Below are positions 63,962 to 64,000 of a stretch of 64,000 nt of DNA, piece after piece. Both the position numbers and the translations under genes were made by a program. This DNA is from an uncultured Eubacteriales bacterium. Lineage in GTDB: Bacteria; Bacillota; Clostridia; Lachnospirales; Lachnospiraceae. Positions within the stretch are counted from its first letter, which is position 1. Each line of letters opens with the position of its first letter. Where the stretch lies: positions 372,001 through 436,000 of the forward strand of contig CASDTX010000025.1 of assembly GCA_949283695.1 (NCBI GenBank), in the 5' to 3' direction. Under the pieces are notes generated by a model that had not been told where the DNA came from, made no database searches, and was given only the letters and a program-made list of their open reading frames with translations.

Positions 63962-64000
63962 ATGCTTCGACAGATCAGATATTTTCAGTCTGTTGTCCGC
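63962..64000 (+). CDS. LysR family transcriptional regulator (5' end only)
   Basis: The last 39 bases encode MLRQIRYFQSVVR, the first helix of a LysR-type HTH domain (typically (L)RQIRYFxxVVxxxSFxxAA). GAGGA lies 8 bases before the ATG, and a promoter is visible at 63896-63924. The gene runs off the window. Confidence 0.72.
   Translation, partial: MLRQIRYFQSVVR

Overview
The window reads as chromosome of a gut-type low-to-mid GC Firmicute, most likely a member of the Lachnospiraceae (Clostridia). This is inferred from the Trp T-box, LicT/RAT antitermination, LplB/YtcP-type sugar importers without their own ATPase, a PdaA-like sporulation deacetylase, many TetR/MarR/LysR regulators beside flavodoxins and aldo/keto reductases, and strong AGGAGG ribosome sites. 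No rRNA, phage, intact IS element or CRISPR array was seen. There is one tRNA (Leu, anticodon AAG).

Layout. 1-8900: housekeeping and small metabolic genes (flavodoxin, ZIP metal transporter, PdaA-like deacetylase, HAD phosphatase, D-2-hydroxyacid dehydrogenase, T-box-controlled TrpB2, tRNA-Leu, DHFR-like reductase, RpiR regulator, sugar acetyltransferase). 9100-18400: a redox and glycoside locus with two enoate-reductase-type flavoenzymes, an SDR, a Crp/Fnr regulator, a beta-glucoside PTS permease and a 6-phospho-beta-glucosidase. Two promoters here carry the same TGTA-N8-TACA site at exactly -41.5. 18479-28680: acetyltransferase, two MarR paralogues, a heterodimeric ABC exporter, a cytidylate-kinase-like protein, and a tightly overlapped acyltransferase/GT8/GT8/acyltransferase cluster. 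28847-37980: LacI-controlled fructan/sucrose uptake (permeases, binding lipoprotein, GH32, fructokinase). 37969-40853: TetR with an ABC exporter whose ATPase is frameshifted in a G6 run.

40900-44000 is a decayed stretch: AAA-ATPase, SDR and MarR remnants, a duplicated gene tail, and copies of a dispersed short repeat. 44215-51735 holds small redox genes (flavodoxins, aldo/keto reductases, cupin, CMD protein), an XRE/membrane-protein pair under a 26-bp inverted repeat, and a FliB-like protein. 51989-59018 has an MMPL exporter overlapped with a secreted coiled-coil protein, then a GH2 glycosidase. 59149-63738 is a classic LicT-RAT-controlled beta-glucoside PTS operon. The window ends in the first 13 codons of a LysR gene.

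The most interesting candidate system is 9126-18362. It physically and, by shared operators, transcriptionally couples import and hydrolysis of a beta-glucoside to old-yellow-enzyme reductases. This suggests uptake of a (plant?) glycoside followed by reduction of its unsaturated aglycone. That function is inference; the gene families and operator geometry are read from the sequence.
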